A program made the position numbers and the translations under genes. From positions 18,914,259 to 18,978,258 of the forward strand of contig NC_041019.1 of assembly GCF_004193775.1 (NCBI RefSeq): 64,000 bases of DNA, given 5' to 3'. The notes under the pieces are model-generated. The model was not told the origin of the DNA. It ran no database searches and saw only the letters and a list, made by a program, of their open reading frames with translations. This DNA is from Glycine soja (taxonomy: Eukaryota > Streptophyta > Magnoliopsida > Fabales > Fabaceae). This document shows positions 9,890 to 21,954 of the stretch, one piece after another. The first letter of the stretch is position 1. Every line of letters starts with the position of its first letter.

Positions 9890-10787
9890 GCTTTCTTTAT
9901 ACTATAGACTCCCCCTCAGATGATGTTGTGCTTCAACTTTTACTTTTTCTCTCCCTTTTGTTTTGCAACTTCTTCATCCAACTTCCAAAGAAACTCACCA
10001 CTAGAGTCATCAGAATCAAATAATAGATGAATAAGGCTACTTGGGGGGCCATAGGAGGACGAGGCGGTTTCCAACCAATAATCTTCTTATAGAAATAGTC
10101 CCAAGTCATGAACCATTTGTGACCCTGCTTTTTAGCATGAGCACGATCCTTCAATGCTTAAGCAAGAGCTTTTTTGGTTTTGGCAAGTTCAGCTTCAAGC
10201 AAATGAACATAAGTGTGTGAGGTGGATGATCATACACTTGAAAGACCATGGAATTAGAAGCAGTTGCAACTTCAACATCAGATTCAACTTTTTTAATGAT
10301 AGGATCCACGTGCTGCATGAAGAAGAATTTGGAGAAAGGCAGGAACACCATAAACAAAAAGGTACGATCAGACACATCATAGAACTCCCTTTTCCATGCA
10401 CAAACCATGTTGAAAGGAGTTTCTTGAGTGAAGTAAGAGTGGTCAAGGTTTGATAGCATCACCCATTTTCATGGTGAATTGCATCCGCATGTGGCTTCTC
10501 AATACGTTCTAGACTAGAGTAATGTTCCTTCAGTGTGTAAAACCTCTTCATGACGTACCAATCCAGATTAGTGAGCTCAGTCTTTTGCTTTAGAGCTTCA
10601 TGCTCATGTTTAAAAAAAGGACAAAGACGAGCTTTAACATATTTGGTTGGGGGAGCATCTTCATCATCTTCAATCAGCAACTTCTTGCCCTTGTAGCAAT
10701 TGGTCTTCTAATAAAGAACAAACTTATCAATGGCTATCTAAAATAAAGTCTCTTGAGTGGCTAAGCAATAGAATTGTGACCCAAGCA
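9890..10787 (-). pseudogene. Env-position ORF of the SIRE-like element, C-terminal part
   Basis: Minus-strand frames covering 10680-10459, 10462-10151 and 10154-9933 overlap in different frames and carry parts of one protein. This includes an acidic 'IEDDEDAPP' stretch, a His/Lys/Glu-rich helix region and a charged C-terminus likely to form a coiled coil. The position between RNase H and the polypurine tract matches the extra env-like ORF of SIRE-type elements. Frameshifts separate the pieces. Upstream, the frame resumes at 14119-14031 beyond the solo LTR, then at 28.25 kb beyond element A. The env label is positional; I cannot show a fusion peptide or surface subunit. Confidence 0.5.
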
Positions 10788-10792
10788 TGAAA

Positions 10793-13700
10793 TGTAACAC
10801 CTTGATTTTTCATACTTTAGAAAGTTAGAGTGAAAAGAGTAAGCGGTTGATTGATGACTAATGTAGTAGCTTTATAAATAGTGAAATATTGTCTTGTGTG
10901 TGTGAAGTGTTTTAGCATAGCAAAATGCTCTAAAATTTTAATTATAGGCTTAAAAAGATATGTTTTAGGCTTAAAAAGTCTTGGTTAACATCCAGTCAAC
11001 CACAATCAACCAGTCGAAGAAAAGTCAATGTAAGGGATTCTCCTCATTAATGACATTTTTGTAATTATGCAATTTTAAGGCTAAAAATTATTTTGAGCCT
11101 TAATAAATTATTTTAATTATAATTAAAGATAATCATGAAGTTGGTTCAAGAAAATCTATTATCATGCATTAATAATTAATTTCTTGGGGAGTGATTCCAA
11201 AGGCATATGACTCGAAAAATTAAATGTGACTAGATGACTAGTTTAAAGAAGTGAAAAAACTACTTGAAATTCAAAGCTTAATCATGCCTAAAACATTTTT
11301 AGTAAAAGTCATATTTTTGAATTGACTAAAATGTCCTTAACCTTCGTGGAGGGCTCCCTATAAATCTAAGAGAGACTCGTCATTCCCTAGGCTGTTGAAC
11401 TTGAAGAGAGAGAAAGGTGAGGTGCTTTAACTTCTCTCTAGGTTTCTCATTCCTTCTCTCTAGATTTCCATAGTTCTAATCTTCTTATCCCTTGCTCCTT
11501 TTTGGATATGTGATAGAGGAGTTTAAACTCTACAATTGGTTAGTTGCATTTTTTTGGGCACTTGAGCACTTGGAAGCAAAGGTATGGGGGAGTTTTCTTT
11601 ACCTTGGAACCTATGCTTTTGATTAAAATGGGAAAAGCCCAAATTTTGGTGATGTGAAAAATGTTTTATTTTGTGTTTTTCCTCTATTTGAGATGCTGGG
11701 AATGATAGATATATTATTGTTTGTGTATAAGTTCAAAAATGGGTTTATTGGCCCCAAAAACCTATGAAAGCATATAAAAATCGTTGAATTTGGCTTTGTA
11801 TAACTCTAGATATTGAAATTTCAAGTTTGGATCTCATGTGTGGTGTTTTTGCCCTGTTTTTGGGAAAATTTATTTTTGGGGCTGGAATTTGTGCATGTAG
11901 ACCTCAAAAAATGAACTCATTAGGTCCTAAAACCTAGGGTTTGACATAAAATTCATCCCATCCGAGTTAGTATAACTCTTGGAATCAAAACCTTAAGTTT
12001 TAGCCCTTTTTGGTAAATATGGTTCCGTTTGGAATAAACTGTACTTATGGGCTCAGTATTTGCCAATTTTGACAATTGGAAAGGATTCACCATACTTGAT
12101 AGCCTTGAGTTCGATATAAAGTTTGCATAAAATGGATTTCTACAACTCTTGGAAATTAAAAAACAGGTTTTGTGAACTTTAATGACAAGTGTAGGGAAGT
12201 TTGGGCATTGGGGCTTAATGAGAGTGGATTTGAAAAATTTTGAGTCCGAAAACAAGTTTCTAGCATTTGAAAACCTTGAGATGCATATATGGTTTGCCCT
12301 AAATGGTTTTCTATGTCAACTGAAAATTAATTTTTAAAGTGGGCAATAACACACAATTCCAAATGAGATAGAGTATGAATTTGTATGAAATGTATGAAAT
12401 GAGTCTTTGTGATTTGTAGAATGTTTTTTCTACTTTTTGGTTGATGAATTTTGATGTGAAATTGTGGAAATTACTATGTTATGAGTAGTAAGACCAAATG
12501 AGTGTGACCACCTGACAAAGCATGTTGCATATTATAAATGTGAGCTTATTGATAATATTTGGTTATGAACTGTTGTGTTTTGGGATTGGGTTCAGGGGTG
12601 TCCGACCCTCAGCAAAATTTTCTTTTGTTGACATGCAATGTTGAGTGATTTGATATATGGTATTATGTAGTTTGGTGAAGTGGACTATTCCACTTGAGGG
12701 GGCATATTAATGGTGACCCTGGAGAGGGAAGGGAATTAATTTCCTTCCTCTCTTGATATGTTTGTGTGTGTGTGTGCACGATGGAGAAGACTTGCGGTTA
12801 GAGGCTTCATGAGGATTGACATGCATTACGAGGAAAGAAAACAATGAACGCAGAAGCGAGATTGTGTTAGAGTTAGAAAGATAATTGTGTCGGGAGTTGA
12901 AGGCATGACCTTATACTCAGTGGGAAATGCCCTCTAACATCTATTCACATGTACTGATGCAACCCTTGTTCGGGTATCAATGCTCCTCATCATGAAGGAT
13001 GAGTGAGGATTTGTTAAAAAAGGGTGGATGACTTACAGTAGGCACACTGGGGAACAGTTTGAATGGTTCAAATGAACCTAGGGGAATGTTGAGTTGTGAT
13101 AACCTAACTAAGGGCATTTTCGGTTAGTTCGGGGGACTCACAGGCCTCACTTGTCATTCCTGACTTGAGCAGAGCCTTATCCATGGTTGATGAGAGCATC
13201 ATGTCATGTACTGACATGAGACGTGTCCTCCTAATTGTCATCCATATGTTGCATAAAACCATTAAGGCCTGGGAGGCTTAGTGGCAGTGTTTGCGTAAGA
13301 CCATTAACACCAGTGGGCTTAATGGCAGTGTGGGCCTAAGATGTGATAATGCGTGAGATAGATGTGTAGACTAGGATACTGTGAGCATTGTTTGCTAGTG
13401 AACCACACGTGGTGGTTGTGTAGGTTGGTGTAAGATGTTTCTTTGTTTGTGACTTCTAAAGGAGCAGAGGACTTACCCCTTACACCAACATTTTCAAGTT
13501 TGGACGATGAGCATCAGGATAGATCTTCGCTTGCGGGTTAGCATCTTTGAGCGTAAGAAGACCCCTCTGAGAGTTCTTCATTGGGTTCTTGTTGGTGGGT
13601 TCACTTTCATATGGCATGTACCTTCTTGATGGTGTGGTTATTCCGCAAGGCTTGGATAAAAGACTGCTCTAAGACTTAGGTTTTCCATTTTGGTGTATTG

Positions 13701-14025
13701 ATTTGAATAGACCTAGATTTTAGGAACTTTTATATGTTCTTAGTCATCTTATTTACTTACTATTTACCTTTGATACTTATTTACTTATGTTTGATGGTCA
13801 TAGAGGCTAATCTCTGATCTTTATATGAGTGTGCGTGTGTGTGTATATAAAGAGCCTTTTCTTTCAGTGAAAAATTTATGAAAAGATTTATTTCAGGGAA
13901 AACTTTACCCTATCTTTTTGTTTTCTATTACAACATTTATGAAAAGTCTTTGAACTTACTTGTTCATAAAGATGAATAAAAGGTATTTGAAGTGTATTTG
14001 TAAATCAAGATTTTAGGGTGTTGCA
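10793..14025 (+). mobile_element. 3.2-kb solo LTR, probably chromovirus (Tekay-like), TSD TGAAA
   Basis: The 3233-bp LTR starts TGTAACACC and ends GGTGTTGCA, flanked by perfect TGAAA copies at 10788-10792 and 14026-14030. TGTAACACC/GGTGTTACA termini and multi-kb LTRs are usual for Tekay/Del chromoviruses, hence the tentative class. A TATAAAT at 11359-11365 suggests plus orientation. No coding domain is present. It sits inside the env-position ORF of the SIRE-like element, and removing it with one TGAAA rejoins the host frame. Confidence 0.88.
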
Positions 14026-14030
14026 TGAAA

Positions 14031-14119
14031 GGCATGTAAAAGTTGAGCCTTGGAATTCTTAAAAAAAAGCTTGCCTTGTTTGATTTCATCTTTGTAAGTA
14101 GATAGCTTCATTTTAAGCT
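14031..14119 (-). pseudogene. Env-position ORF fragment between two insertions
   Basis: These 89 bp are host copia sequence trapped between the 3.2-kb solo LTR and element A. On the minus strand they keep an open frame with a Lys-rich 'YKDEIKQGK' segment. This continues in frame toward 28.25 kb once element A and one TAGGG are removed. Confidence 0.5.
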
Positions 14120-14147
14120 TAGGGCCACAGTCAGGTAACTCCCACAG

Positions 14148-17100
14148 TCAGGTAGCTTCATCTCGCTTCTCCCGTCCTTGAAAGAGAACCTCCTCAACAG
14201 CCCGACGAGGCCCACAAAGACCCTCAAGACTATGCTCGAAGGGATGTCGAGTTCTATCCCCCGATCCCCGAAGGGCCGGCACCCAGCACGTTGCCTCAAC
14301 CCAACATCGCGACACAACCAATAGTTTTGTCCACGGAAGGACCGCCCCCGGCAACCGAAGAAAAGAGGAAGCTTGATCTCCTCGAGGAAAGATTGAGAGC
14401 CGTGGAAGGATTTGGGGACTATCCGTTCGCAGACATGACAGATCTTTGCTTAGTACCCGATGTTGTTATTCCCCCGAAGTTCAAAGTGCCGGACTTCGAC
14501 AAGTATAAAGGGACGACATGTCCCAAAAACCATCTCAAGATGTATTGTCGCAAGATGGGGTACACTCTAAGGATGAGAAGCTATTAATACACTTCTTTCA
14601 AGATAGCTTGACCGGAGCCGCGGTAGTGTGGTACACTAATTTGGAAGCTTCCCGTATCCGTACTTGGAAGGATCTGATTACTGTCTTCCTAAGGCAATAT
14701 CAGTACAATTCCGATATGGCCCCCGACTGCACTCAACTGCAGAATATGTTCAAGAAAGAGGGCGAAACCTTTAAAGAATACGCGCAGCGGTGGAGAGATT
14801 TGGCGGCACAAGTGGCTCCTCCCATGGTTGAGAGAGAAATGATCACCATGATGGTAGACACTCTGCCAGTGTTCTACTATGAGAAGCTAGTAGGTTACAT
14901 GCCGTCCAGCTTTGCGGATCTAGTATTCGCTGGGGAAAGAATCGAGGTAGGATTGAAAAGAGGAAAGTTTGATTACGTTTCCTCCACGAGTGCGAATGCC
15001 AAAAGAATCGGGGCAACAGGGGCAAAAAGGAAGGAAGGAGATGCCCATGCCGTCTCTTCAACACCCGCGTCGGTCAAACCCCCGCAAACACCTCATGGTA
15101 CCCATCAGTACGCGCAACATCACCCAAGCTTCTCGGCTCATACTGGGAACGCCTCTAGTTCAGCACCCGTGCAGCCTAAGGCACCCACCCAGAGGGAAGC
15201 TCCCCAAGTTCCAACTCCAAACACGACTCGCCCGGCCGGTAATTCCAACGCAACAAGGAACTTCCCTCCGAGGCCATTTCAAGAATTCACCCCACTCCCA
15301 ATGACGTACGAAGACCTCTTGCCGTCCCTCATCGACAACCATTTGGCCGTGGTAACTCCCGGAAGGGTCCTCCAACCCACTTTCCCAAAGTGGTATGACC
15401 CTAATGCAACTTGCAAATACCATGGGGGTGTCCCGGGGCATTCCGTTGAAAAATGCTTGGCCCTTAAATACAAGGTCCAACATTTGATGGATGTTGGGTG
15501 GTTGACCTTCCAAGAGGATCGGCCCAATGTAAGAACCAACCCACTCGCCAATCATGGAGGGGGAGCGGTTAACGCCGTTGAGTCCGATAGGCCGCGCAAG
15601 TCTAAACCTTTAAGGGATGTGGCGACCCCTAGGAGGTTTATCTTTGAGGCCCTACAAAAGGGAGATGTGATTCCCCATAGTGGGTGTAAGGAGGATTCCT
15701 GTTTGCTGCATTCCGGCGAGCTGCATGACATGGAAACGTGTTTGGGAGTAGAGGAATTGTTACAGCGGATGATAGATCAAGGTCGACTGGAAGTTGGCAG
15801 TGAAGGAAAAGAAGAGCAGCATATATGCATGCAATCCACGGATGGGAGCAGTGTTGCGAAGCCCAAACCCTTGGTGATATACTTCACTAAAAGCATAGCT
15901 TCGCAAAAGCCCGGACACCCCTTAGTAGCCAAACCTATTCCTTTCCCGTACCAAAATAGCCATGCAGTCCCATGGAGATATACACCTCCGAGGGAGAAGG
16001 AAGAAGAAGCCACCGACGTCAGCTCGTTGTCGGCTAAGGTAACAAATATCACGGGAACGAGTGGTGTGACCCGCAGCGGTCGTGTGTTCGCGCCTCCGGA
16101 CCTACTAGTCCAACCCGCGAACGTCAAGGGAAAAGGAAAAGTGGTGGAGGAACAAGATGGCGAAGCACCCCACGCTTCGAATAAAGATATTCCGGCAAAA
16201 GGCCTCCCGGAGAAAAAGGATGGTAAAAAAGAGGTGTCGCTAGAGGAAGCCAGCGAGTTCCTCCGTATAATTCAGCAGAGCGAATTCAAGGTTATCGAAC
16301 AGCTCAACAAAACCCCGGCCAGGGTCTCGCTGTTGGAGTTTCTTATGAGCTCCGAGCCTCATCGGGCTCTGCTAGTAAAAGTTCTGAACGAGGCCCATGT
16401 GGCCCAAGATATCTCGGTAGAAGGTTTCGGAGGGCTGGTCAACAATATCACTGCCAACAACTATCTTGCCTTCGCCGAAGAAGAAATCCCCGCCGAGGGG
16501 AGAGGGCATAATAAGGCTTTGCACGTATCAGTCAAGTGTATGGACCATGTCGTAGCCAAAGTGCTCATCGATAATGGTTCCAGTTTAAACGTGATGCCTA
16601 AGAGCACTTTGGAGAAATTACCATTCAATGCTTCCCACTTAAAACCGAGTTCGATGGTGGTTCGTGCCTTCGACGGCACTCGCCGAGAGGTTAGGGGAGA
16701 GATCAATCTCCCAGTACAAATAGGCCCTCACACCTGTCAAGTCACCTTCCAAATAATGGATATTAACCCCCCTACAGCTGTCTGTTGGGGCGCCCGTGGA
16801 TCCACTCAGTGGGAGTTGTGCCCTCTACACTCCACCAAAAGTTGAAATTCGTAGTGGAGGGGCATTTGGTCATCGTGTCAGGCGAGGAAGACATCTTGGT
16901 GAGCTGCCCATCCTCTATGCCTTATGTGGAGGCCGCAGAGGAGTCATTAGAAACTGCTTTCCAGTCTTTTGAGGTGGTAAGCATTTCCTCCGTGGACTCC
17001 TTCTCTGGGCAAGCTTGCCTGTCCGATGCAGCAGTAATGATGGCCCGAGTTATGTTGTGGAACGGTTATGAACCCGGAATGGGTTTAGGCAAAGACAACG

Positions 17101-17431
17101 GCGGCGTAACTAGCCTGATAAATGCCAAAGGAAATCGTGGGAAGTATGGTTTAGGCTATAAGCCCACTCAGGCGGATATAAAGAGAAGCATCGCAGGAAG
17201 GAAGAGCGGTGGTCAAAGCTCGCGTTGGAGACAAGAAAGTGAAGGAAGCCCGCCCTGCCACATAAGTAGAAGCTTTATAAGCGCGGGTCTGGGAGACAAA
17301 GGTCAAGTGGTCGCAATATGCGAAGATGATGTTCCGAGTACACTGGATTTGGTACGACCATGCCCTCCTGATTTCCAGCTGGGAAATTGGCGAGTGGAGG
17401 AACGCCCTGGCATTTATGCAACGAGCATAAT
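14148..17431 (+). pseudogene. gag-protease of element A (5' truncated, frameshifted)
   Basis: Gag reading starts inside the protein after an in-frame stop near 14150. The capsid-like core spans about 14380-14990, with landmarks FDKYKGTTCPKNHLKMYCRK and WKDLITVFLRQYQYNSDMAP. A Cys/His knuckle-like motif (CKYHGGVPGHSVEKC) lies near 15410. The aspartic protease active site is DNGSS with D at 16570-16572. The frame shifts near 14560 and again near 16780, each consistent with a small indel. A G-patch-like glycine motif (GYEPGMGLGKDNGG...GLGY) follows at about 17065-17160. The protein would assemble the particle and process the polyprotein. The last codon is split by the intron that follows. Confidence 0.85.
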
Positions 17432-17611
17432 GTAAACCTTTACGGTTTTAAAAGCTCTATAGTTGGGCCTAGGCTTTAGAGTTTTTCCTTTTGTTAAGGC
17501 TTTGTGTCTTTTGTTTTTGAATTTACAATACAAGGATCTTTCTTCATCTGTTCCTACGTCTCTACCCATTCTCATTCATTTGCATGTTCACTTCTTTTTC
17601 TGAAACGGCAG
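17432..17611 (+). other. Ogre-type intron between gag-protease and pol
   Basis: A GT at 17432 (TGTAAACC) and an AG at 17610-17611 (ACGGCAG) bound 180 bp of T-rich sequence. Joining the flanks continues the protease frame without a stop into the RT frame (ATA AT|A TCC GAT), bypassing the stop at 17434. Ogre elements are known to splice an intron at this place. The splice itself is inferred from sequence only. Confidence 0.75.
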
Positions 17612-19250
17612 ATCCGATAACGAGTCCCCCGAAGGTACTAATACCTGGGACCCGCCTATCGACTTCGAGCAAGAAATGAATCAAACGGAAGATGAAGGAA
17701 ACGAGGATGTGGGACTTCCCCCAGAATTAGAAAGAATGGTCGCCCATGAGGACCAAGAAATGGGGCCTCATCAAGAAGAAACAGAGCTGGTAGACTTAGG
17801 AATTGGCAGTGGAAAAAGGGAAGTAAAGATAGGTACAGGTATTACCGCACCTATCCGTGAAGAATTAATAATCCTGCTAAAAGACTACCAAGACATCTTT
17901 GCTTGGTCATACCAAGATATGCCCGGTTTGAGTTCTGACATTGTACAACACCGATTACCTCTAAATCCCGAGTGTTCCCCGGTAAAGCAGAAACTGAGAA
18001 GGATGAAGCCCGAAACATCCTTAAAGATAAAAGAAGAAGTGAAAAAGCAATTTGACGCTGGTTTTCTGGCCGTCGCTCGGTATCCAGAATGGGTTGCCAA
18101 CATTGTACCGGTCCCTAAGAAAGATGGGAAAGTACGAATGTGTGTGGATTATCGGGACCTGAATCGGGCCAGTCCCAAGGACAATTTTCCTTTGCCACAC
18201 ATCGATATCCTCGTGGATAACACGGCCAATTTCGCTTTATTTTCCTTCATGGACGGTTTCTCCGGTTACAATCAGATAAAGATGGCGCCCGAGGATATGG
18301 AAAAGACTACTTTCGTCACCCTGTGGGGGACGTTCTGTTACAAGGTGATGTCCTTTGGACTCAAGAATGCCGGGGCAACTTATCAACGGGCCATGGTAGC
18401 TTTTGTTCCATGATATGATGCATCAAGAGATCGAGGTCTACGTGGACGACATAATTGCTAAATCTAAATCCGAGGAAGAACACCTTGCCAACCTACGGAA
18501 GTTGTTCGAAAGGCTTAAGAAATATCAATTAAGGTTGAACCCCGCTAAGTGTACCTTTGGGGTCAAATCAGGGAAATTACTTGGTTTCATTGTAAGCCAG
18601 AAAGGGATAGAGGTAGACCCCGAAAAGGTGAAGGCTATCCTTGAGATGCCAGAACCCCGTACAGAGAGGCAAGTCCGAGGTTTCCTGGGACGCTTGAATT
18701 ATATTGCTAGATTCATATCGCAGCTCACCGCCATTTGTGAGCCGTTGTTCAAGCTCTTACGCAAAAACCAAACTGATCGCTGGAATGAGGATTGCCAAGA
18801 AGCTTTTGGAAGGATCAAGAAGTGCCTTATGAATCCTCCCGTGCTTATGCCACCAGTACCTGGAAGGCCTCTCATTTTGTACATGACAATCTTGGACGAG
18901 TCAATGGGGTGTATGCTGGGGCAACATGACGAATCCGGGAAGAAAGAGCGCGCTGTTTACTACCTAAGTAAGAAGTTCACGACCTGTGAGATGAATTAGT
19001 CCTTGCTCGAAAGAACGTGTTGTGCTTTAGTATGGGCATCCCATCGCCTAAGGCAGTACATGCTGAGCCATACTACCTGGTTGATATCCAAGATGGACCC
19101 GGTTAAGTACATCTTTGAAAAGCCAGCTCTCACGGGACGAATCGCCCAGTGGCAAGTCCTGTTATCCGAGTTTGATATAGTTTACGTCACCCAAAAGGCG
19201 ATAAAAGGAAGTGCCTTAGCAGATTATTTGGCTCAACAGCCTCTTAACGA
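17612..19250 (+). pseudogene. Reverse transcriptase and RNase H of element A
   Basis: RT copies element RNA into DNA in the particle. The frame enters from the intron, with an ATG at 17676 in frame. RT motifs appear in order: VPKKDGKVRMCVDYRDLN (about 18110), FSFMDGFSGYNQI (about 18240), FGLKNAGATYQR (about 18355), and the catalytic YVDD with aspartates at 18445-18450. One extra T in a T run near 18393-18397 shifts the frame just before YVDD. The first RNase H follows at about 18870-19250 and is cut by a TAG at 18997-18999, where a Tyr codon is expected (MN-stop-SLLERTCC). Only two lesions break an otherwise well-preserved RT, so the copy is fairly young. Confidence 0.9.
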
Positions 19251-19319
19251 CTATCAGCCCATGCATCCTGAATTCCCAGATGAGGACATCATGACCTTGT
19301 TTGAGGAAAAATTGGACGA

Positions 19320-19740
19320 AGATCGGGACAAATGGACCGTATGGTTTGACGGAGCGTCAAACATTCTAGGCCATGGCGTTGGGGCAGTATTGGTCTCTCC
19401 GGACAATCAATGTGTACCCTTCACAGCCAGGCTAGGATTCGACTGCACCAACAACATGGCCGAATATGAAGCATGTGCCCTAGCCGTCCAGGCAGCGATT
19501 GACTCCAATGTCAAACTACTCAAGGTATACGGCGACTCAGCATTGGTAATCCATCAGCTGAGAGGGGAATGGGAAACTAGAGATCCCAAGCTGATACCCT
19601 ACAAAGCCTATATCAAGGAATTGGCTAAGACCTTCGATGAGATCTCCTTCCATCATGTTCCCCGCGAGGAAAATCAAATGGCGGATGCACTTGTTACTTT
19701 GGCGTCTATGTTCCAGCTAACGCCGCACGGGGATCTACCC
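19320..19740 (+). pseudogene. Second, archaeal-type RNase H domain of element A
   Basis: Within the long open frame 19003-21060, the segment starting WTVWFDGASNILGHGVGAVL and containing MAEYEACALAVQAA and VYGDSALVIHQL is a complete additional RNase H. The acidic residues D (in FDGAS), E (in AEYEA) and D (in GDSAL) are visible. Dual RNase H, with the second of archaeal type, is a known feature of plant Tat elements. It lies between the decayed retroviral-type RNase H and integrase. The frame here is intact. Confidence 0.85.
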
Positions 19741-19879
19741 TACATTGAATTTTGGTGTCGTGGCAAACCCGCGCATTGTTGCCAAGTAGAAGAGGAACGG
19801 GACAGAAAGCCTTGGTATTTCGACATCAAGCGATATGTCGTAAGCAAAGAATACCCGCCAGAGATTGCCGACAATGATA

Positions 19880-21060
19880 AGAGGACATTGAGAAGGTTGG
19901 CAGCCGGCTTCTTCATGAGTGGAAGTATACTGTATAAGAGAAATCACGCCATGACACTCCTGCGGTGTGTGGATGCTAGGGAGGCAAATCACATGATCGA
20001 GGAAGTCCATGAGGGCTCGTTTGGAACGCATGCCAACGGGCATGCTATGGCCAGGAAGATCCTAAGAGCAGGTTATTACTGGCTTACCATGGAAAGTGAT
20101 TGTTGTGTCCATGTAAGGAAATGCCACAAATGTCAGGCGTTCGCAGATAATGTCAATGCTCCACCACATCCTCTGAATGTCATGTCCGCCCCTTGGCCTT
20201 TCTCCATGTGGGGAATAGATGTCATCGGGGCCATTGAGCCCAAGGCCTCGAATGGTCATCGCTTCATCCTCGTGGCGATAGATTATTTCACCAAGTGGGT
20301 CAAGGCAGCTTCCTATACCAACGTCACGAGGGGTGTGGTGGTCAGGTTCATTAAGAAAGAGATCATCTGCCGATATGGTTTGCCAAGGAAGATTATCACG
20401 GACAACGACACCAACCTGAATAACAAGATGATGGGGGAAATGTGCGAGGAGTTTAAAATCCAGCATCACAATTCCACACCCTACCGGCCAAAGATGAATG
20501 AAGCCGTGGAAGCGGCCAACAAAAATATCAAAAAGATTATCCAAAAGATGACCGTGTCATACAAGGATTGGCACGAAATGCTCCCATTCGCATTACACGG
20601 TTACCGAAATTCAGTGCGAACGTCAATTGGGGCAACGCCGTTCTCATTGGTATATGGGATGGAGGCTGTGTTACCGTTTGAGGTAGAAATCCCGTCATTA
20701 AGGATCTTGGCAGAATCCGGATTAAAGGAATCAGAGTGGGCTCAAACGCGCTATGACCAGCTCAACCTCATCGAGGGTAAGCGCTTAACGGCCATGAGTC
20801 ATGGGCGCGTGTACCAGCAAAGAATGAAGAGTGCATTCGACAGGAAAGTACGCTTGCGCAAGTTCCATGAGGGAGACCTTGTGCTAAAGAAAATGTCCCA
20901 TGCTGTCAAGGACAATCGAGGGAAATGGGCCCCGAACTACGAAGGGCCTTTTGTTGTGAAGAGGGCTTTTTCCGGAGGAGCCCTGGTGCTTACCAACATG
21001 GATGGCGAAGAGCTACCTTCACCCGTGAATTCTGATGTCGTCAAGCGATATTATGCTTAG
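19880..21060 (+). pseudogene. Integrase of element A
   Basis: Integrase inserts the cDNA into the chromosome. The N-terminal zinc finger shows H (20008), H (20029) and CHKCQ (20122-20136). The catalytic D,D35E triad is visible: D at 20218-20220, D at 20401-20403, and E at 20509-20511, exactly 35 residues after the second D. The C-terminal part has GDLVLKK and WAPNYEGPFVV, a GPY/F-like module, and ends at TAG 21058-21060. No chromodomain follows, as expected for Tat. The domain is intact, but it lies downstream of the RT frameshift and the nonsense codon. Confidence 0.92.
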
Positions 21061-21795
21061 AATCTGGGGCAATTAAGGATGTCGCTGCATGTTCTTTATC
21101 TTTATGCGTTTTCTGGATTTCCCCCAGGGATTTCCTGTCTGCTGTATCTCTCGTTACAATCTTTCAAAGAAATGAATGTGGATTCGAGGCTTTAGTCCTC
21201 ACGTTGGTCAAACCTTGCGTTGATTTGTGATCACCTGAGCCCTTCCGCTCAGTTCATGGGATGCCCCAAAGCGCTTAATTAAAATTGAACCTAAACCAAC
21301 TTTCACTAAAATTTGTTGCATTTGAAAACATTCATGCATACGCATACGCATGCATATTGTTGTGGTAAAATAGGGGCAGGATCATCTTGGGCTACCTTCC
21401 GGGGTGGGGACCAAACATGGACAGCAGAAACCAATCAAGGTAAGACAACGACGCGGTCAAGATTGGCCATACCTGGTTGTTTATTACTTGCAGGTACTTA
21501 GGAACAGATGCAAGTGGGGATGGGGTCACGATCGACTGATCATTGCCTTTTCTCTGCGCTAGACAAGCAGAGCGCGTCGCTGCAAGGCAGCCCCGTATCC
21601 TTTGTATTCGCAGTTTTCTTTTACTATTTGTTTGTTTTAAAAATAAAAATAAGTAATCAACCCCTAATTCTAACTTAAGTAAGTTCAAGTTAGGCAAGAC
21701 GCTAATCCATGAGAAAGGAGGGGACATGGTTAATGTTCCCCTCAAAAAAAAAAAAAAGTGCAGGTTAGCTCGCCTGGGCGAGCCACCTCTGCACC
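21061..21795 (+). other. Spacer between pol and the accessory transcription unit
   Basis: Non-coding. It starts with a typical Tat post-pol stretch (ATCTGGGGCAATTAAGG) and ends in a poly-A run before a GCTCGCCTGGGCGAGC palindrome at about 21767-21782. The same GC-rich palindrome lies upstream of the LTR TATA box (27061-27076). Confidence 0.6.
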
Positions 21796-21799
21796 AAAA

Positions 21800-21807
21800 T
21801 ATAAAAG
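21800..21807 (+). promoter_or_regulatory. Putative internal promoter TATA box for the accessory ORF
   Basis: TATAAAAG lies about 20 bp after the GCTCGCCTGGGCGAGC palindrome. In the LTR the same palindrome sits about 30 bp before TATAAATA (27105). A leader with a strong GTAAGT donor follows at 21955. This mirrors LTR promoter organisation and suggests an internal promoter, possibly derived from an LTR. Confidence 0.5.
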
Positions 21808-21954
21808 TGACGAAAGGGGGGACGTTTTTGCATTCAAAAACTTCTTTTCCCCCTTTCAAAAGCCATACCCACGAGATTTACGATTTTACAGCCCTAGGGT
21901 CATCATTTTTCGCATTTTTTGATTCTGTTTCGCGCTTTTGTTCATCACCAACAA

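Noticed and set aside
10151..10462. Plus-strand frames overlapping 10154-10453
   Set aside because: The minus-strand env-position ORF explains this interval, and the plus-strand products have no recognisable motif.
14125..14300. Hidden 5' LTR or primer site for element A
   Set aside because: No TGTCATACCC, TATAAATA or TGGCGACTCC landmark is present. The sequence is already gag-adjacent.
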